A DNA stretch of 64,000 nucleotides from Prauserella halophila. Its GTDB lineage: Bacteria > Actinomycetota > Actinomycetes > Mycobacteriales > Pseudonocardiaceae. Position 1 is the first letter of the stretch. The number at the start of each line of letters is the position of its first letter. Positions 37,207 through 46,251 of this stretch are shown piece after piece. The stretch spans positions 62,001 to 126,000 of the forward strand of contig NZ_JAMTCQ010000013.1 of the NCBI RefSeq assembly GCF_024171895.1, given 5' to 3'. The notes beneath the pieces are model-generated. The model saw nothing but the letters and a program-made list of their open reading frames with translations. It did not search any database and was not told where the DNA came from. Position numbers and translations under genes: made by a program.

Positions 37207-38169
37207 TCAGTAGAGTTCGATGACGAGCTTGTCGGTGAGCGCGCGGGAAACACACAGTGCCATCTGGTCGCCCGCCTGCCTGTCGGACGCCGACAGGCAC
37301 CGGTCCCGGTGATCCGGGGTGCCCTCGAGCACGCCGGACACGCACGATCCGCAGATCCCTTCCTCGCAGGACTTGAACACCTCGATACCGTTCTCACCGA
37401 GCACGCTGAGGATCGACTGTCCCGCCGGGACCGCGAACGTCTCGCCCGTGTCCAGTTCCACGGTGAAGGAATCGTCCTCGCCCGTATCGGCCTCGGCGGC
37501 GACGAAGTGTTCGACGTGGACCCGCTGCTCGCCCACCACCGGAGCGAACGCCGTCACCACCTCGGTCATGAACCCGTCCGGCCCGCACGTGTAGACGTGG
37601 CTCTCCGGCGTCAGTTCCGGCGCCAGATCCGCCAGCACCGCGGGAAACTTGTCCCGCGGGGTACCGAACCGCAGGTGGACCCGGCCCCGGAACTCGGCGA
37701 GACTCTCGAGGTGATCGGCGAACGCGGCTTCTTCCCTCGAGCGCGCGAAGTAGTGGAGTTCGAACTCCGCTCCCCTGCCGGCGAGTTCGTGGGCCATGCC
37801 GAGCAGCGGCGTCACGCCGATGCCGCCCGCGACGAGCAGGTGCCGGTCGGCGTCCGGGGCGAGCGTCAACAGGTTCCGCGGCTGCCCGATCTCCAGTGAG
37901 TCGCCTGCCGAGACGGTGTGCAGCGCCTGCGAACCACCACGCGAGTCCGGCTCCCGCTTGACGGCGATGTGCAGCGACGACCGGTCACTCGGCCTGCCAC
38001 ACAACGAGTACTGCCTCACCAGCCCGGTCGGGCCGACGACGTCGACGTGCGCGCCCGCCTCGTACGCCGGGAACTCCGCGCCGTCGGTCCTGGTCAACCG
38101 CAGACTGCGGATATCGGCGGTCTCGTCGACGACATCCGCCACACGTACGGGGATCGTGTCCATCGCCAT
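37207..38169 (-). CDS. iacF: PDR/VanB-type ferredoxin reductase of the iac cluster (IacF-like)
   Basis: 320 residues. Domains in order: flavin-binding barrel (RQYSLCGRPSDRSSLHIAVKREPDSRGGSQALH), NAD-binding domain (LLVAGGIGVTPLLGMAHEL, YTCGPDGFMTEV), and a C-terminal plant-type 2Fe-2S ferredoxin with CEEGICGSCVSGVLEGTPDHRDRCLS (four Cys). It passes electrons from NADH to the Rieske oxygenase. Start at the ATG at 38167-38169, GGAAAG upstream. It is last of the operon 42386 to 37207. The symbol is given from the gene set around it. Confidence 0.85.
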   Translation of the reverse strand: MAMDTIPVRVADVVDETADIRSLRLTRTDGAEFPAYEAGAHVDVVGPTGLVRQYSLCGRPSDRSSLHIAVKREPDSRGGSQALHTVSAGDSLEIGQPRNLLTLAPDADRHLLVAGGIGVTPLLGMAHELAGRGAEFELHYFARSREEAAFADHLESLAEFRGRVHLRFGTPRDKFPAVLADLAPELTPESHVYTCGPDGFMTEVVTAFAPVVGEQRVHVEHFVAAEADTGEDDSFTVELDTGETFAVPAGQSILSVLGENGIEVFKSCEEGICGSCVSGVLEGTPDHRDRCLSASDRQAGDQMALCVSRALTDKLVIELY

Positions 38170-38198
38170 GCTCACTTTCCGTCCTCGCCCGCCGGGCG

Positions 38199-38945
38199 TC
38201 AGCGCAGATACAGACCACCGTTGACGTCCCAGCACGCCCCGGTGACCGAGGCGGCAGCCGGAGACGCGAGCAGGGCGACCGTGTCGCCGACGAACGCCGG
38301 ATCCCCGAGCTGGCCCACCGGAATCGTCGATGCGAACGATTCGAGGTTCTCCTCCCCGACGATCGACCGCACCATCGGGCTGTCCTGCGGGCCCGGGGAC
38401 ACCGCGTTGACCGTCACGCCCCGGGGCGCGAGTTCGCGGGCGAACACCTTCGTCGCCGACAGGATCGCGCCCTTGGACGACGCGTAGTGACCCCCGGTCG
38501 CCGTCCCGCCGTTCTGACCGGCCAGCGACGCCATGTTGACGATGCGGCCGTATCCCTGTTCGGCGAAGTGCGCCCCGAAGATCTGGCACGCCTGGAACGT
38601 TCCGCCGACGTTGACAGCCAGCACGTCGTCGAGTTCGTCGGTGGTGATCTCGAGCAACGGCGTCGCCCGGGTCCGCGCCGCATTGTTCACGAGCACGTGC
38701 ACGCCACCGAAATCCGTGAGCACCCGCGAGAGCAGGTCCTCCAGCGCGGCCCGGGCCCGCACGTCCACGCCGTAGCCCTTGGCCGTGTGCCCGGAACCGT
38801 CGAGCTGTCCCGCCACGGCGTCGGCGGCGTAGCCGTCCACGTCGGCGATCGCGACGCCGTATCCGTGCTCGTGCAGACGACGCGCGATCGCCTCGCCGAG
38901 TCCCGCTCCACCGCCGGTCACCACCGCGGTCTGTGCCGCGCTCAC
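38199..38945 (-). CDS. iacE: SDR dehydrogenase of the iac cluster (IacE-like)
   Basis: 248 residues, classical SDR: VTGGGAGLGEAIA, NNAARTRATPL, Ser in VNMASLAG, catalytic HYASSK, and a C-terminal WDVNGGLYLR. In described iac pathways IacE works with the IacA step on the hydroxylated indole acetate. GTG start (38943-38945) overlaps the stop of the dioxygenase beta gene (GTGA). Confidence 0.8.
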   Translation of the reverse strand: MSAAQTAVVTGGGAGLGEAIARRLHEHGYGVAIADVDGYAADAVAGQLDGSGHTAKGYGVDVRARAALEDLLSRVLTDFGGVHVLVNNAARTRATPLLEITTDELDDVLAVNVGGTFQACQIFGAHFAEQGYGRIVNMASLAGQNGGTATGGHYASSKGAILSATKVFARELAPRGVTVNAVSPGPQDSPMVRSIVGEENLESFASTIPVGQLGDPAFVGDTVALLASPAAASVTGACWDVNGGLYLR

Positions 38946-39472
38946 AGCAGGAACCCCGCCGCGGGCACCGCGTCCTCGCTGTCGACCAGCCGGACGACCT
39001 TCCGCACGATCCGATCACCGACCGCACCGTCGGCGGCCAGCCGCACCCGGTGCGTCAGATCGGCGGCCCAGATGTCGTGCCGCCGTCGTTTGTAGGCGAT
39101 CAGCACCTGCGCCGAGCGCAGCACCACCTCGGTGTCCGAAACCGACTCCGGCACGAATCGCGACACCGTGCGCACCGTGCGGGCGGCGTCGACCGCGGCA
39201 ATGGCGTAGCCCTCGGTCATCCGTCCCACGCGCAGCTCCCGCATGCGGGCGTCGTCGTAGACCATGTTGAGCGTGTTCTCGAAATCGTCGGTGTCCGGAT
39301 CGATCGGCACCACGTACAACCCGTCGCCGGTGAACAGCTCGTTCCACCCGAGGTAGTCGGCGCGGTCGAGCAGCTCGGCCTCGCGCCACACGAGGTCGAT
39401 CGCCCTGGCGGCCCTCGCATCGGTCGTGCTCACGGGCTCGGCCACGGCCGGCGCCGTGGTGGCTTCAGTCAT
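38942..39472 (-). CDS. iacD: Aromatic-ring-hydroxylating dioxygenase beta subunit (IacD-like)
   Basis: 176 residues, an NTF2-like (SnoaL fold) small subunit: AIDLVWREAELLDRADYLGWNELFTGDGLYVVPIDP, FVPESVSDTEVVLRSAQVLIAYKRRRHDIWAADLTHRVRL. It has no metal site and supports the alpha subunit. ATG at 39470-39472 overlaps the end of the alpha gene by 8 bp; its stop overlaps the SDR start. Confidence 0.87.
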   Translation of the reverse strand: MTEATTAPAVAEPVSTTDARAARAIDLVWREAELLDRADYLGWNELFTGDGLYVVPIDPDTDDFENTLNMVYDDARMRELRVGRMTEGYAIAAVDAARTVRTVSRFVPESVSDTEVVLRSAQVLIAYKRRRHDIWAADLTHRVRLAADGAVGDRIVRKVVRLVDSEDAVPAAGFLL

Positions 39473-40742
39473 CGCGCATCATCCGCTTCCACTGGTTGTA
39501 CGCCGCGCGCATGCCGGTCTCGTCGGTCACGTGCGACGTCGGCCATCCCTCTGCACTCGTCTTCTCCCGCGCGCTGCCGCGGTTGACCAGGATCGGCATC
39601 GCCGGTTCGGCCCGCGCCCCACGCTGAACCCGGTCCCAGCCCTCGGCGTCGTCCGGCGTGCCGAACCCGAACGGGCCCTGGAAGTGTTCGTGGATCCGCA
39701 GCCGCTCCCGGTTCAGCGGGTCCAGTTCGGACGGTCCGTCGGGCCCGATCGCGACGTGCTCGATCACCGTCTCGTCGACGGCCACGGGCCGCAGCACCCG
39801 GAAAAATGCGGACGACATCGCCACGTTCGGGAACAGGTTGAGGTTGAATCCGGTGCCGTGCATGGCGCGCAGCAGCCGGCGCACTTCCGCATCGGAGAAG
39901 GACTTCGACAGCTCCGCGGCGAGATCGTCGAACCTGCCCTGCACCGGCTCACTGCCGTCGTCGACGTCGAGATCGGCGTGTTCGGGCACCATCTGCATCA
40001 CGCTGTGGCCGTTGCCCAGATCGTGCGTGATCGCATCGGGGTCGGTCATGAACGACATCATGTCCGCCGTCTCGGCATCCACCGATGCCATCCAGGACCG
40101 GTGCACGATCGGGAAATGGTAGCCGTCGGTGGTGTTCTCGAGCTGAATCTTCCAGTTCCCCTTGAACCGGAACTGGTGCTTGCCGAGCACCTTGATCGGG
40201 TATCCGCCGCCCTGCTTCATGAACCGGTCGATCCAGAGCTTCGCGTCACCGAGGAAGTCGGCGAGCGGTTCGGCGTCCGCGTCGAGGGTCGCGAAGACCA
40301 TGCCGCCGTAGCTCTCGGTGCGCAGCTTCCGCAGGGACAGGTCCCGCTTCTCGACGACGTCCTCGTAGCCGTCGGGGTACGGAATGCCGCGCAACGTTCC
40401 GTCGAGGCCGTACGACCACGCGTGGTACGGGCAGGTGAATCCGTTCGCACGGCCCTGCGGCTTCTCGCACAGGCTCGCGCCGCGGTGGCGGCACCGGTTG
40501 AGCATCGTGTGCAGGTTGTTCTTGCGGTCGCGGGTGACGATCACCGGCTGCCTGCCGACATACGTCGACTTGAAACTCCCCGGCGTCGCCAGTTCGCTCT
40601 CGTGAGCGACCCAGACCCAGGTGGTCTCGAAGATGGCCGCCATCTCGCGTTCGAAGATGTCGGGATCGGTGTAGAGCCGACCGGCCACGCGGTCCCCCGC
40701 GACCAGGTCCGCGGGTGCGGTGTCATCGATGTGCTGGTTCAT
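39465..40742 (-). CDS. iacC: Rieske aromatic-ring-hydroxylating dioxygenase alpha subunit (IacC-like)
   Basis: 425 residues. The Rieske cluster ligands are Cys84 and His86 (CRHRGASLC) and Cys104 and His107 (CPYHAW). The mononuclear iron site is His209 and His214 (TDGYHFPIVH) with a later Asp. Downstream of the cluster the catalytic domain is complete. Iac dioxygenases act late in the conversion of indole-3-acetate to catechol. The gene is 18 bp downstream of iacB and overlaps the beta-subunit gene by 8 bp. Confidence 0.9.
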   Translation of the reverse strand: MNQHIDDTAPADLVAGDRVAGRLYTDPDIFEREMAAIFETTWVWVAHESELATPGSFKSTYVGRQPVIVTRDRKNNLHTMLNRCRHRGASLCEKPQGRANGFTCPYHAWSYGLDGTLRGIPYPDGYEDVVEKRDLSLRKLRTESYGGMVFATLDADAEPLADFLGDAKLWIDRFMKQGGGYPIKVLGKHQFRFKGNWKIQLENTTDGYHFPIVHRSWMASVDAETADMMSFMTDPDAITHDLGNGHSVMQMVPEHADLDVDDGSEPVQGRFDDLAAELSKSFSDAEVRRLLRAMHGTGFNLNLFPNVAMSSAFFRVLRPVAVDETVIEHVAIGPDGPSELDPLNRERLRIHEHFQGPFGFGTPDDAEGWDRVQRGARAEPAMPILVNRGSAREKTSAEGWPTSHVTDETGMRAAYNQWKRMMRDD

Positions 40743-40760
40743 CCGGCTTCTCCGTACGTG

Positions 40761-41141
40761 TCATTCGGGGAGCGTGACGTCGTCGCGGACCGTGAGCGCC
40801 CGGCCCATCCGCGCCTCGACCTTGGCGAACCGCCAGAGTTTCGCGTCGCCGTCGCCGACCGGGGTCGTGCGGAACAGGTTGCAGGCGGCCTTGACGGTGT
40901 CCTGGGAGTCGACGTCGGCCAGGATGTAACAGGTCCACGGCCAGCCGTCCGAAGGTCCGACCAGATGCGAGTCGTCGTCCATGTCGCCGATGAAGTCGAC
41001 GCCCGGCATCTCCTTGATCCCGTCCATCATGGACACGAAGGCCTTCCAGACGTCTCCGGGGCCGACCCCGTCGGCGGGAAGATCGAAGAAGTTCTGGTTG
41101 ATTCCGATACAGAAGAGCACGCGAAGCGGTTGCGCGGTCAC
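40761..41141 (-). CDS. iacB: IacB-like small protein of the indole-acetate cluster
   Basis: 126 residues: RVLFCIGINQNFFDLPADGVGPGDVWKAF at the start, DMDDDSHLVGPSDGWPWTCYILADVDSQDTVKAACNLFRTT in the middle. It looks like a dimeric alpha-beta barrel protein, and size and position between the acyl-CoA-dehydrogenase-like gene and the dioxygenase match IacB of known iac clusters, whose exact role is unclear. No catalytic residues can be assigned. The ATG is preceded by AAGGAGG. Confidence 0.72.
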   Translation of the reverse strand: MTAQPLRVLFCIGINQNFFDLPADGVGPGDVWKAFVSMMDGIKEMPGVDFIGDMDDDSHLVGPSDGWPWTCYILADVDSQDTVKAACNLFRTTPVGDGDAKLWRFAKVEARMGRALTVRDDVTLPE

Positions 41142-41216
41142 GCCGGCCTCCTTGTGGTCACGGGATTCACGGTGTCGCAGGGTTCACGGTGTCGCTGGCG
41201 GGCGTCGCGACGCCTG

Positions 41217-42386
41217 TCACTGAAAACCGGGTGTCGTGGGGTCCATCCCCATCAGGACCGCCCCGGCGGAGTCGTACATGGCCGGGCCGAGAAACGCGTG
41301 CTGCTTGGGCACGAGCGCGTCGCCGAGCAGCCGCTGCAACGGGTGGCTCCGGTTGATCGGTGCCGTTCCGGAGATCTCCACGAGATCGCCGACGACGTCG
41401 GATGCGGTCTTCGCCAGGTGCGCCGAGGCCAGCCGCAGGTGCGCGTTCTGCTCGTCGGTGGCCGGATCCCCGGCCACGACCGTTTCCCACACCTCGTGGC
41501 TGAGGTCGTAGAACCACGCCCTGGCCGACCGCAGCGCCGCCTCGGCCGAGGCGACCTGGGTCCGGTAGTGCGGCCGGTCGGCCAGTTTCGGAGCGCCGGT
41601 CACTCCGGCGTAACCGCTGCCGACCTGTTCGGCGTGCTCGAGCGCGGCGCGGGCGACGCCCGACCCGACGACGGCCAGCACCTGCGCGGCGTACGCGATG
41701 ACCGGATACCGGTACAGCGGTTCGTCCACAGCGGACTCACCGCCGCGGATGAACGTCCACTCCCGCGGCACCTCGGTGTCACGGACGACCAGATCGAACG
41801 ATCCGGTGCCCCGCATCCCGACGACGTCCCATTCCTGGACGATCTCGACCTGGTCGGGGTGCAGCAGCGCCGTCCGCGGTTTGCCGCCGGTCGAGGCATC
41901 GCCGGGAATGCCGACCCCGAGGATGTCGGCGCCCATGCAGCCGCTGGCGAACTTCCACCGCCCGTCGACCCGGAACCCGCGATCGGTGGCCTCGGCGGGC
42001 TGAACCGGGAAGAGGCCGGCGGCGAACGTCACGTCGGGACCGTCCCGGTAGAGCTCGGCCTGCGTTTCGAGTGGCAGCGCCGCCAGATAGATCAGGGCGG
42101 AACCGAAGCTGGCGACCCAGCCGGTGGACCCGTCCACGGCGGAGATCCGCTCGATCCGGTCCAGGAACTCGGCAGGCGGCAACGGCTGCCCGCCGAACTT
42201 CGCGGGTGTGGACGCGCGATAGATGCCGAGCTGTTTGAGTCGCGCCACGAAGTCCTTCGGCACGTACCGCTGCTCGTCGAACTCGGTTTTCCGATCCTCG
42301 AGCTCCGCCAGTACGTCGTCGAAGGTGACGGCGTCGTCGCCACGTTCCCGCGTTGTCGCGGATTCGCGGATTCGCGTCTGCACCAT
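41217..42386 (-). CDS. iacA: Acyl-CoA-dehydrogenase-like flavin monooxygenase (IacA-like)
   Basis: 389 residues, the size of group D flavin monooxygenases (IacA, HpaB-like, Acyl-CoA_dh_2 family). FAARLKQLGIY-type N-terminal helices, then ERISAVDGSTGWVASFGSALIYLAALP, GFRVDGRWKFASGCMGADILGVG, VVGMRGTGSFDLVVRDTEVPREWTF, and a C-terminal helical bundle ending with INRSHPLQRLLGDALVPKQHAFLGPAMYDSAG. The family uses reduced FAD from a separate reductase, here the gene at 44139. IacA oxidises the indole ring in the first step. ATG at 42384-42386 with GAGGAGGAG upstream; it heads the operon iacA-B-C-D-E-F. Confidence 0.85.
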   Translation of the reverse strand: MVQTRIRESATTRERGDDAVTFDDVLAELEDRKTEFDEQRYVPKDFVARLKQLGIYRASTPAKFGGQPLPPAEFLDRIERISAVDGSTGWVASFGSALIYLAALPLETQAELYRDGPDVTFAAGLFPVQPAEATDRGFRVDGRWKFASGCMGADILGVGIPGDASTGGKPRTALLHPDQVEIVQEWDVVGMRGTGSFDLVVRDTEVPREWTFIRGGESAVDEPLYRYPVIAYAAQVLAVVGSGVARAALEHAEQVGSGYAGVTGAPKLADRPHYRTQVASAEAALRSARAWFYDLSHEVWETVVAGDPATDEQNAHLRLASAHLAKTASDVVGDLVEISGTAPINRSHPLQRLLGDALVPKQHAFLGPAMYDSAGAVLMGMDPTTPGFQ

Positions 42387-42438
42387 TGCTCCTCCTCGTT
42401 CGACCGACTTCGACGCTACGAAGCGGCAGCGGGATGCG

Positions 42439-42452
42439 GTATTGGGTATTGC
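42439..42452. promoter_or_regulatory. Tandem heptamers in the iacA / kinase divergent promoter
   Basis: GTATTGG (42439-42445) directly followed by GTATTGC (42446-42452), in the middle of the 129-bp region between the divergent iacA and histidine kinase genes. It is AT-richer than its flanks and is a candidate binding site for the FixJ-type regulator. Confidence 0.4.
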
Positions 42453-42515
42453 CGATGCCGTCCTAGGGGATTTCTTCAGCCCCACTCCCGGCGACGGGCG
42501 TTCTACCCTGGCTGA

Positions 42516-44024
42516 ATGCACGTCGATCCCCAGGCGCCCGAAATCACGGAGAACGACTTCGTCGCGATGATGCGGGCCACGAAACTCTGCGTCCTGATCC
42601 ACGACGCCGGCACCAAGAACATCCTGTGGGCGAACCCGGCCGCGTGCGAGATGCTCGGCTGGAGCGTCACCGAACTGCGCCCGCTCAAGGCCAACCACAT
42701 GAGCAGCTCGGCCCAGCAGTACGACCGCGTGATCGGCAGGGCCTGGCTGCAGGAGGCCGTCGACAAGGGCGCCAGCAGTATCGAGTGGCACTACCGCTCC
42801 AAAAGCGGCCGGGTGATCCCCACCGACGCGGTCGCGGTCCGGGTGGAACTGGACCGGGGCACCGCCGTCATGGTGCAGTTCCGCGACATCGAGCGGGAAC
42901 AGCAGATCGAGCGGGAGCTGCGGCTGACGACGTCGTACATCGATGCGCTGGCCCGGCACACGTCGACGATCGCGCTCATGCTCGATTCGGCCGGAACACT
43001 GCGGTTCGCCACGGACACGGCGGTGGCGCGCATCGGCGCGGCTCCGAACGAACCGCTGGGCCCGCTGACCACGTACGGCAGGCTGTGGCTGGAGGCACGC
43101 ACGGTCACGTGGGACGAGGCGCTGGCGCGCGCGAACCCGTCGACCCCGATCCAGCTGGAGATCCCCCAGCGCGACGGAACATCGGTGTGGCTGGAGGGGA
43201 GCCTCGAATCCGTGCAGGACGCCGGGGACCATGCGCTGCTGATGATCCTGCACGACGTGTCCGACCGGGTTCAGGGCGAGGTGCGCCGCGAGCGCGAGCT
43301 CCACCGGGAGAACTATCTGGCGCGGTACAACGCGATGGGCGACATGGCGATGGCGATCGCCCACGAGCTGGGCCAGCCGCTCGCGGCCGCGGGGAACTTC
43401 CTCGCAGGCGTGCGGGCCCGGAGCCAGTCGCTGGCCGAGGCGGGCGAGGTCCCGCCCGAGGCCGCCTCCCAGCTGTCGTTCGGCGTCGACAGAGCGACCG
43501 GGCAGATCGAACGCGCCAGCACGATCGTCGACGCGGTGCGCGAGTTCGTCGGCCACCTGGAGCAGGTGGACCAGGTCGTGGACCTGAACGACGTGCTCGA
43601 CCAGTGTCTCCACTTCGTCCGGCTCCGGGCGGTGCCCGCCGGCGTGACCGTCGAGGTGCACCGGTATCCCGAACCGGTGATGGTGCGCTGCGAACGCGTG
43701 CTCACGGGGCAGGTACTGCTCAACTTCTGCGTCAACGCGATCGACGAGATGACCTCGTGCCAGCAGCAGCGGCGGCAGCTCACGGTCACCACCCGCATCG
43801 ACGACGGCTTCGGTGTCCTCACGGTCGACGACCGGGGTCGCGGACTGGCCCACGATCCGTTCGAGGAGTCGTTCACCTCGAAGGCGTACGGCAGTGGCAT
43901 CGGCCTGGCCCTCAGCTATCGCGTCATCACCCGGCAGCACGGCCGGATCTGGGCCGAACCGCGGGACGAGGGCGGATCGCGGTTCGGCTTCGCGCTGCCG
44001 CTCGCCCGCGACGACGCGGAGTAG
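42516..44024 (+). CDS. Cytoplasmic PAS-domain sensor histidine kinase of the iac cluster
   Basis: 502 residues, no membrane span or signal peptide, so it senses a cytoplasmic signal. Two PAS domains (about 15-125 and 140-250, the first with LIHDAGTKNILWANPAACEMLGW). The HisKA box has phospho-acceptor His283 in IAHELGQPLAAAGNF; the ATPase domain has Asn407 in NFCVNAIDEM, DDRGRGL and GSGIGLALS. The layout resembles the soluble kinases of the FixL, StyS and TodS group, which detect aromatic compounds. The partner is most likely the response regulator at 46252-46884. It is divergent from iacA and is followed by the flavin reductase. Confidence 0.87.
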   Translation: MHVDPQAPEITENDFVAMMRATKLCVLIHDAGTKNILWANPAACEMLGWSVTELRPLKANHMSSSAQQYDRVIGRAWLQEAVDKGASSIEWHYRSKSGRVIPTDAVAVRVELDRGTAVMVQFRDIEREQQIERELRLTTSYIDALARHTSTIALMLDSAGTLRFATDTAVARIGAAPNEPLGPLTTYGRLWLEARTVTWDEALARANPSTPIQLEIPQRDGTSVWLEGSLESVQDAGDHALLMILHDVSDRVQGEVRRERELHRENYLARYNAMGDMAMAIAHELGQPLAAAGNFLAGVRARSQSLAEAGEVPPEAASQLSFGVDRATGQIERASTIVDAVREFVGHLEQVDQVVDLNDVLDQCLHFVRLRAVPAGVTVEVHRYPEPVMVRCERVLTGQVLLNFCVNAIDEMTSCQQQRRQLTVTTRIDDGFGVLTVDDRGRGLAHDPFEESFTSKAYGSGIGLALSYRVITRQHGRIWAEPRDEGGSRFGFALPLARDDAE

Positions 44025-44138
44025 GGGAAACCCTCAACGGGGCCGGTGGAAGTCTCGATATCGACGGCGCCGGTCGGCGTCGTAACGTCGCAGCCGGAAC
44101 CGGACAACGGCGCCCACGCGCTCGTCGCAGGAGGAATC

Positions 44139-44666
44139 GTGTCAGAGCTGTCCAATGCCCAGCGTGAGTTCCGCTCCGCGATGGCCCGACTTCCCGCGGC
44201 GGTCAACGTGATCACCACGGACGGCGCGCTCGGCCCCGCCGGCATGACGGTGAGCGCGACGTGCTCGGTGACCGACGACCCACCCACGATGCTGGTGTGT
44301 GTGAACCGGTCGAGCCGCTCGCACGACATCTTCACGACCAACGGCCGGGTCGCCGTCAACGTGCTCGGCGCGGACCAGGACGAACTCGCGCTCCACTTCG
44401 CCGGCGCGACGAAGGTTCCGACCGCCGAACGCTTCGCCGAAGGGTCCTGGGACTTCGGCACCCACGGCGTTCCCGTGCTGCAGGACGCACTGGTCGCGGT
44501 CGTCGGCCGGATCGTCGCCGAGCGCACGCTCGGCTCCCATTCGGTGCTGTTCGTCGAGGTCGACGCCGTCCACGCGCACGCGGACACCGGCGCGCTCGTC
44601 TATTTCCAGCGCCAGTTCCACAGTCTTGCCACGCCGTCGCCCGAGCACGTGGGCACCGGCGCGTGA
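44139..44666 (+). CDS. iacG: Flavin reductase (IacG-like)
   Basis: 175 residues of the flavin reductase-like FMN-binding split barrel: FRSAMARLPAAVNVITTDGALGPAGMTVSATCSVTDDPPTMLVCVN, DIFTTNGRVAVNVL, FVEVDAVHAH. It reduces free FAD/FMN with NAD(P)H and would supply IacA. GTG at 44139 with GCAGGAGGAATC upstream. It lies 114 bp after the kinase gene. Confidence 0.85.
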   Translation: MSELSNAQREFRSAMARLPAAVNVITTDGALGPAGMTVSATCSVTDDPPTMLVCVNRSSRSHDIFTTNGRVAVNVLGADQDELALHFAGATKVPTAERFAEGSWDFGTHGVPVLQDALVAVVGRIVAERTLGSHSVLFVEVDAVHAHADTGALVYFQRQFHSLATPSPEHVGTGA

Positions 44667-44689
44667 GCACTCATGCGAAGGAGGGTCTC

Positions 44690-44968
44690 GTGACCGAGCG
44701 GGACGACGACGGTATTCGGATGACGCTGACCTGCTACAACGACACGCACGGGTACGGCTGGCGGCATGTCGACCTCTTCGAGCACGACCGCGACGGCCGG
44801 GAGCGGAGCTGGGTGCACTGGCAGGTTCCCGAGGACGGGCCCGAGGCCGCCGACGCCGTGACCGCCGCGGTGGAGCCGTTGCTGCGGCGCACCTCGGAAT
44901 GGCGGCACGGCGTGAGCGCGAGCGGCATGGACTACTGGGTCGCCGACGCGGCCTGGGATCAGGCGTGA
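44690..44968 (+). CDS. Unknown 92-residue protein within the iac cluster
   Basis: Not recognised. GTG at 44690 has a strong GAAGGAGGG site; the stop overlaps the amidase start (GTGA), so it is almost certainly translated. Compact, acidic and rich in Trp, His and Tyr (CYNDTHGYGWRHVDLFEHDRDG, SWVHWQVPEDG, SEWRHGVSASGMDYWVADAAW), with no signal peptide or membrane span. Placement between the flavin reductase and the amidase suggests a part in indole-acetate or indole-acetamide metabolism, but no function can be assigned. Confidence 0.75.
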   Translation: MTERDDDGIRMTLTCYNDTHGYGWRHVDLFEHDRDGRERSWVHWQVPEDGPEAADAVTAAVEPLLRRTSEWRHGVSASGMDYWVADAAWDQA

Positions 44969-46233
44969 CGGGCCCGGCGGCGCCGCGGGGACCGTGGTCG
45001 CTGCGCGAACTGCACCGTGACCTCCGCGACGGGCGGACCACCCCTGCCGACGCGCTCGCCCGCTCGCGCGCGGCCGTCGCCGACACCGAATCCGAGGTGC
45101 ACGCCTGGGTGGCGCGCGATCCGGAACCCGAGCCCCGCGCCACCGGCCCGCTGGGCGGCGTTCCGCTCGGGGTCAAGGACATCATCGACGTGGCGGGATT
45201 CCCGACGAGATGCGGCACGTCGTTGCGGGAACACGCCGCACCGGCCGGCACCGACGCCGCGATCGTCACGGCGTGGCGCCGGGCCGGTGCGATTCCGGTC
45301 GGCAAGACGGTCACCACGGAGTTCGCCTACTTCTCGCCGGGGCCCACCCGGAACCCGCGAGCCCTCGGCCACACCCCGGGTGGCTCGTCGAGCGGATCCG
45401 CCGCCGCCGTCGCCTCGGGCCACGTCCCCCTGGCTCTGGGCACCCAGACCGCGGCCTCGGTGACCCGGCCCGCGTCCTACTGCGGCGTGGCATCGCTGGT
45501 CCTGACCCACGGCCGGATTCCCATGACCGGCACCGCCGGGTTGAGCCCGAGCTTCGACAGCCACGGCCTGTACACCGCCGGCGTCACCGACCTCGCGCTG
45601 GCCTGGTCCGCGCTCACCGGCGAGGCGGATCCCGGTGCGACGGCACCCCGCCCACCACGACTGCTGCTGTGGACCGCGAAATCGCTCGGTGTCGTCGAGG
45701 ACGGGATGCGCGAGGCGGTCGACGCGGCGGCGCGGCGGCTGGCCGACGCGGGCGCGGTCGTGGACGCGTTCCCGGAAGAGGGCCTCGTCGCCGAGGCGGT
45801 CGCGGCCCAGAAGATCGTGATGGCCTACGAGGCCGCCCGGGAACGCGCTGCGGAACTGGCCGTGGCGTCCCGTCTCAGCGAGCAGCTCGCGACCCTGCTC
45901 CGGTCCGGCGAGGCCATGGCACCCGCCGAGTACGACGCCGCACGCAGCCGGCTCGCGGAGATCGGCAGCGCGCTGACAGACCTGTCGGCGTCCTACGACG
46001 CCGTCGTGGGCCCCGCCGCACCCGGCCCGGCGCCGGTGGGCCTGTCGGCCACGGGAGACCCGATCCTCAGCAGGCCGTGGCAGGCGCTCGGCCTGCCGGT
46101 GGTCACCGTGCCGGGGACCGCCGACGCCGCCGGACTGCCGCTCGGCGTGCAGCTCGTCGGGAGAGCCTGCGGCGAGCACGCCCTGCTGACCGCCGGATGC
46201 TGGACCGAGAGTGCCCTCCGCGGCCGGGAGTGA
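44965..46233 (+). CDS. iacH: Amidase-signature enzyme (IacH-like)
   Basis: 422 residues. Amidase signature triad: Lys in GVPLGVKDIIDVAG (about 72), cis-Ser and nucleophile Ser within PGGSSSGSAAAVASG and ALGTQTAASVTRPASYCG (the usual GTDTGGS loop reads GTQTAAS, with Ser kept). It hydrolyses an amide, for example an amide intermediate of the indole-acetate pathway or indole-3-acetamide. GTG at 44965 overlaps the upstream stop. A perfect hairpin spans its stop codon. Confidence 0.83.
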   Translation: MTGPAAPRGPWSLRELHRDLRDGRTTPADALARSRAAVADTESEVHAWVARDPEPEPRATGPLGGVPLGVKDIIDVAGFPTRCGTSLREHAAPAGTDAAIVTAWRRAGAIPVGKTVTTEFAYFSPGPTRNPRALGHTPGGSSSGSAAAVASGHVPLALGTQTAASVTRPASYCGVASLVLTHGRIPMTGTAGLSPSFDSHGLYTAGVTDLALAWSALTGEADPGATAPRPPRLLLWTAKSLGVVEDGMREAVDAAARRLADAGAVVDAFPEEGLVAEAVAAQKIVMAYEAARERAAELAVASRLSEQLATLLRSGEAMAPAEYDAARSRLAEIGSALTDLSASYDAVVGPAAPGPAPVGLSATGDPILSRPWQALGLPVVTVPGTADAAGLPLGVQLVGRACGEHALLTAGCWTESALRGRE

Positions 46234-46250
46234 CGCCCGGCCGCGGAGGG
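46214..46250. terminator. Bidirectional terminator between amidase and response regulator genes
   Basis: Perfect 15-bp stem CCCTCCGCGGCCGGG (46214-46228) / CCCGGCCGCGGAGGG (46236-46250) with a 7-nt loop that contains the amidase TGA. It serves both convergent genes. Confidence 0.8.
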
Positions 46251-46251
46251 A

